Shown one piece after another: positions 6,076 to 8,068 of a stretch of DNA of 8,068 bases. A model generated the notes under the pieces. The model was not told the DNA's origin. It ran no database searches and was given only the letters and a program-made list of their open reading frames with translations. Made by a program: the position numbers and the translations under genes. The stretch spans positions 1 through 8,068 of the forward strand of contig JAQBPS010000036.1 of NCBI GenBank assembly GCA_028287415.1, in the 5' to 3' direction. Every line of letters begins with the position of its first letter. The stretch's first letter is position 1. This stretch comes from Bacillota bacterium. GTDB lineage: Bacteria > Bacillota > Sulfobacillia > Symbiobacteriales > Symbiobacteriaceae.

Positions 6076-6184
6076 GCCACGGATTCCACAGGTTCCACGG
6101 ATTTGGCATACAAACACTGATTACCAGGTGAACATGTTTTTATATATTTATTTCCGAATCCGCGTAATCCGTGAAATCCGTGGC
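6076..6184. repeat. Paired inverted repeat, GCCACGGATT type
   Basis: Two 31-nt arms (6076-6106 and 6154-6184) are inverted copies of each other with about six mismatches, around a 47-nt AT-rich centre. The arms consist of degenerate units containing CCACGGATT or AATCCGTG. Architecture and arm length match the pair at 5764-5868, but the unit sequence differs, so these are two subtypes of one family. Together with the hairpin at 5925-5987 they fill the 450-nt gene-free stretch between the MBL-fold gene and the exporter genes. Confidence 0.75.
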
Positions 6185-6206
6185 TAGAAAATGACTTATT
6201 CATGAG

Positions 6207-7214
6207 CTACTTCTCAGCGTACAAGGCGCTGGTCGCCCGGTAGATGTCCCCCGCCCCCGGCGCCCCGGGCGTGACCGTCGCCCGCCCCCGCACCACGAGC
6301 AAATCCAGGTGGGCCAGCACCTCCGACAGCGCCAGGAACAGGTCGCCCTCAGTCACCCGCGGATAGACCTCCCGACTGACAGCGAAGGCCGTGGTGCCAG
6401 CACCCAGCCGCTGGCAGAGCAAGTCGAGCCGCCGCTCGTGCCTGGCCAGATAAGTCCGTACCAGCGCCTGGTGGTCGGTAATCACAGGCCCGTGCCCCGG
6501 CAGCACCCGCCGCACCGGCAACGCCGCCACCCGCTCAAGTGCGCGCAGGAACTGATCCAGTGTGAGCGCCCGGTGCGGGGCGTGCGGCACCGCAGCCGGA
6601 TGCCCCGCCGGCACCGGCTCCATCACCGGGTTGGGTGAGACCCCCTGGATCAGGTGGTCGCCGCCGATCAGCACCCCGCTGTCCGCATGCCAGAAGCCGG
6701 TGTGGCCCAGGGCGTGGCCGGGCAGGTGGACCGCCTCCAGGTCGAAGGCATCAAACACGACCCGGAGGCCATCCGCCAGCGGCCGCCACGGCCCGAGCGC
6801 CCCGCCCTGCCGCCGGCTCTCCCGCCACCAGTGCTCCATCAATGCCTGCATCTCCGGGGGGACCCCCGCCGAGTCGAGCGCCTGCGCCCGCCCGGCCTGC
6901 CACCAGTCCGTCTGCTCCGCCTTGCCCGCTTCGTCGGGGTGCATCCATAGCTCCGCCCCGGTCTGCTCCTGCACCCAGCCAGCCTGGCCGCAATGGTCCC
7001 GGTGGGCGTGGGTCAGCAAAATCCGCTTGATGTCGCTCAGTCCCACGCCAGCCGCCCGGAGGCCCACCAGCAGGGCCTCCCGGGACTCCGCGTTGTTCAT
7101 GCCCGTATCGATCAGCGTGATCGGATCCTGCCGCACCAGGTAAGCGTGGACCGGCCCGACAGCGGGCCAGGGGGTTGGCAGGGAGATGGTGAAAATCGGC
7201 AGGCTATCGGTCAA
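6207..7214 (-). CDS. Metallo-beta-lactamase-fold hydrolase
   Basis: This encodes a 335-aa soluble zinc-dependent hydrolase. The metal-binding motif THAHRDH (68-74: His69, His71, Asp73, His74) is complete, followed by LPGHALGHTGFW, the GGDH metal-bridging Asp motif and LPGHGPVI with the last histidine. The C-terminal 80 or so residues after the core look like the helical or winged-helix tail of LACTB2-like members. The start is the TTG at 7214-7212, with GGAGGAG about 4-5 nt upstream, located inside the last codons of the FadF-like gene; the two genes are 2 nt apart and must be co-translated. Members act on thioesters, RNA, lactones or glutathione conjugates. The Fe-S partner hints at an acyl-thioester substrate, but this is a guess. 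Confidence 0.9.
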   Translation of the reverse strand: MTDSLPIFTISLPTPWPAVGPVHAYLVRQDPITLIDTGMNNAESREALLVGLRAAGVGLSDIKRILLTHAHRDHCGQAGWVQEQTGAELWMHPDEAGKAEQTDWWQAGRAQALDSAGVPPEMQALMEHWWRESRRQGGALGPWRPLADGLRVVFDAFDLEAVHLPGHALGHTGFWHADSGVLIGGDHLIQGVSPNPVMEPVPAGHPAAVPHAPHRALTLDQFLRALERVAALPVRRVLPGHGPVITDHQALVRTYLARHERRLDLLCQRLGAGTTAFAVSREVYPRVTEGDLFLALSEVLAHLDLLVVRGRATVTPGAPGAGDIYRATSALYAEK

Positions 7215-7216
7215 AG

Positions 7217-8068
7217 CTACTCCTCCGTTGTTGCCGCGACGTCAGCCGCCCCCGCCGGCTCGACCGACGCGAGCAGCAGCTCCGCCACGTCCAGAACCGC
7301 CAGCTGGCGATCATTTTCCGGGTCCTCCGCAGCAATACCGTCGCTCATCATCGTCATGCAGAACGGGCAGTTCGTGGCGATGGTCTCCGCACCCGTCTCC
7401 AGCGCCTGCCGGGTCCGCTCGATGTTGACGCGGGTGCCCGTATGCTCCTCCATCCACATGCGGCCGCCGCCGGCGCCGCAGCACATGGAGGTGGGCCCGT
7501 GCCGTTCCATCTCCTTGACAGTTACGCCAGGGATCGCCTGGAGCAGCTCCCGAGGGGGCGTGTAAATTTGGTTGTAGCGACCCAGGTAGCAGGAATCGTG
7601 GTAGGCGACCTCCCGCTCCACCGGTGCGGTCGGCTTGAGCCGCCCGTCCTGCACCAGCTGGTTCAGGATCTGCGTGTGGTGGAGGACCGCGACCTCAAAG
7701 CCCATCTGGCTGTACTCGTTGGCAAACGTGTTCGCACAGTGCGGGCAGTGGGTGATGATCTTCTTCACATTATGGCTCTTCAGCGTCTCGATATTCTCCA
7801 TGGCCAGCTGCTGGAAGAGCATCTCGTTGCCGACCCGGCGGGCCGGATCGCCCGTGCACTTCTCCTCCTTGCCGAGGATGGCGAAGGAGACGCCTGCGGT
7901 CTGAAGCAGCCGCACGACGGAGCGGACGATCTTCTGGCCCCGCTGGTCAAACGCACCGGAGCAGCCCGGCCAGAACAGGTACTCGGCGTCCGGGTTCTCA
8001 GCCACGGTGGGCACGGCCAGGTCCTCAGCCCACTTGGTCCGGGTGTGGGCGCCCAGGCCCCACGGGTT
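7217..8068 (-). CDS. FadF/HdrD-like Fe-S oxidoreductase, C-terminal part
   Basis: The 5' end of the gene lies beyond the window; 283 C-terminal residues are visible, beginning NPWGLGAHTR. They contain two cysteine-rich CCG domains of the heterodisulfide reductase subunit D type: the first with FWPGCSGAFD, EEKCTGD and THCPHC, the second with YHDSCYLGRYN, MCCGAGGG and TNCPFC. These domains bind an unusual [4Fe-4S] cluster. In Bacillus FadF (YwjF) and relatives the missing N-terminal part has membrane segments and ferredoxin-type clusters (about 700 aa in all), and the protein is thought to take electrons from electron-transfer flavoprotein during acyl-CoA oxidation and pass them to quinone. The GTG at 8014 is internal, not the start, because the family match continues upstream of it. 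The neighbouring MBL-fold gene follows 2 nt after the stop (7219-7217). Confidence 0.88.
   Translation of the reverse strand, partial: NPWGLGAHTRTKWAEDLAVPTVAENPDAEYLFWPGCSGAFDQRGQKIVRSVVRLLQTAGVSFAILGKEEKCTGDPARRVGNEMLFQQLAMENIETLKSHNVKKIITHCPHCANTFANEYSQMGFEVAVLHHTQILNQLVQDGRLKPTAPVEREVAYHDSCYLGRYNQIYTPPRELLQAIPGVTVKEMERHGPTSMCCGAGGGRMWMEEHTGTRVNIERTRQALETGAETIATNCPFCMTMMSDGIAAEDPENDRQLAVLDVAELLLASVEPAGAADVAATTEE

Noticed and set aside
5764..6184. CRISPR array
   Set aside because: The repeats are inverted pairs with differing sequences and no regular spacers, and no cas gene is present.
7217..8014. Start of the FadF-like protein at the GTG at 8014
   Set aside because: The in-frame sequence upstream of it (NPWGLGAHTR and onward) matches the family, so the frame continues beyond the window.

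Overview
All genes in this window lie on the minus strand, so the reading order is from high to low coordinates. Base composition is GC-rich, with strong GGAGG-type ribosome binding sites and some TTG starts. The gene content (a YfkAB-type radical SAM gene, a split ThrE-type exporter, a FadF-like Fe-S reductase, a clostridial-type 3-hydroxybutyryl-CoA dehydrogenase and a probable selenoprotein) suggests a high-GC, probably anaerobic or facultative member of the Bacillota, something like Symbiobacteriaceae or a related deep lineage. This placement is inference; no rRNA or other phylogenetic marker is present.

Layout, right to left. (1) 8068-7217: C-terminal part of a FadF/HdrD-like Fe-S protein, followed 2 nt later by a metallo-beta-lactamase-fold hydrolase (7214-6207); the two are clearly co-translated. 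(2) 6206-5756: a 450-nt gene-free stretch with two divergent copies of a paired inverted repeat (about 28-31 nt arms) either side of a separate, nearly perfect 63-nt hairpin. (3) 5728-4560: a two-gene threonine/serine exporter family transporter with a 4-nt overlap. (4) 4559-4221: a gene-free stretch filled mainly by a 205-nt imperfect inverted repeat that looks like a miniature inverted-repeat element. (5) 4220-1: a run of closely spaced genes: 3-hydroxybutyryl-CoA dehydrogenase, an alpha/beta hydrolase with cysteines at both the nucleophile and the expected histidine positions, a small ArsC/Spx-fold protein, a decayed YfkAB radical SAM gene, and an unrecognised protein with an N-terminal calcium-loop-like motif, cut by the window edge.

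The main discovery candidate is the ArsC/Spx-fold gene at 2362-2006. It has a strong ribosome binding site and an ATG, but codon 13 is an in-frame TGA exactly where the first cysteine of the family's CxxC redox motif belongs, giving UxxC. A hairpin with a 6-bp perfect stem and an AGUU apical loop begins 17 nt after the TGA, matching the position and loop-G requirement of a bacterial SECIS element. Standard gene calling starts this gene at the GTG of codon 17 and loses the redox site. The neighbouring yfkAB gene is broken by at least three internal deletions, so a simple nonsense mutation must be considered for the TGA, but the rest of the small gene is intact.

Functionally, the dehydrogenase and the FadF-like protein point to acyl-CoA/beta-oxidation or butyrate-type metabolism with electron transfer to the membrane. 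How the selenoprotein and the radical SAM remnant relate to this is unknown.
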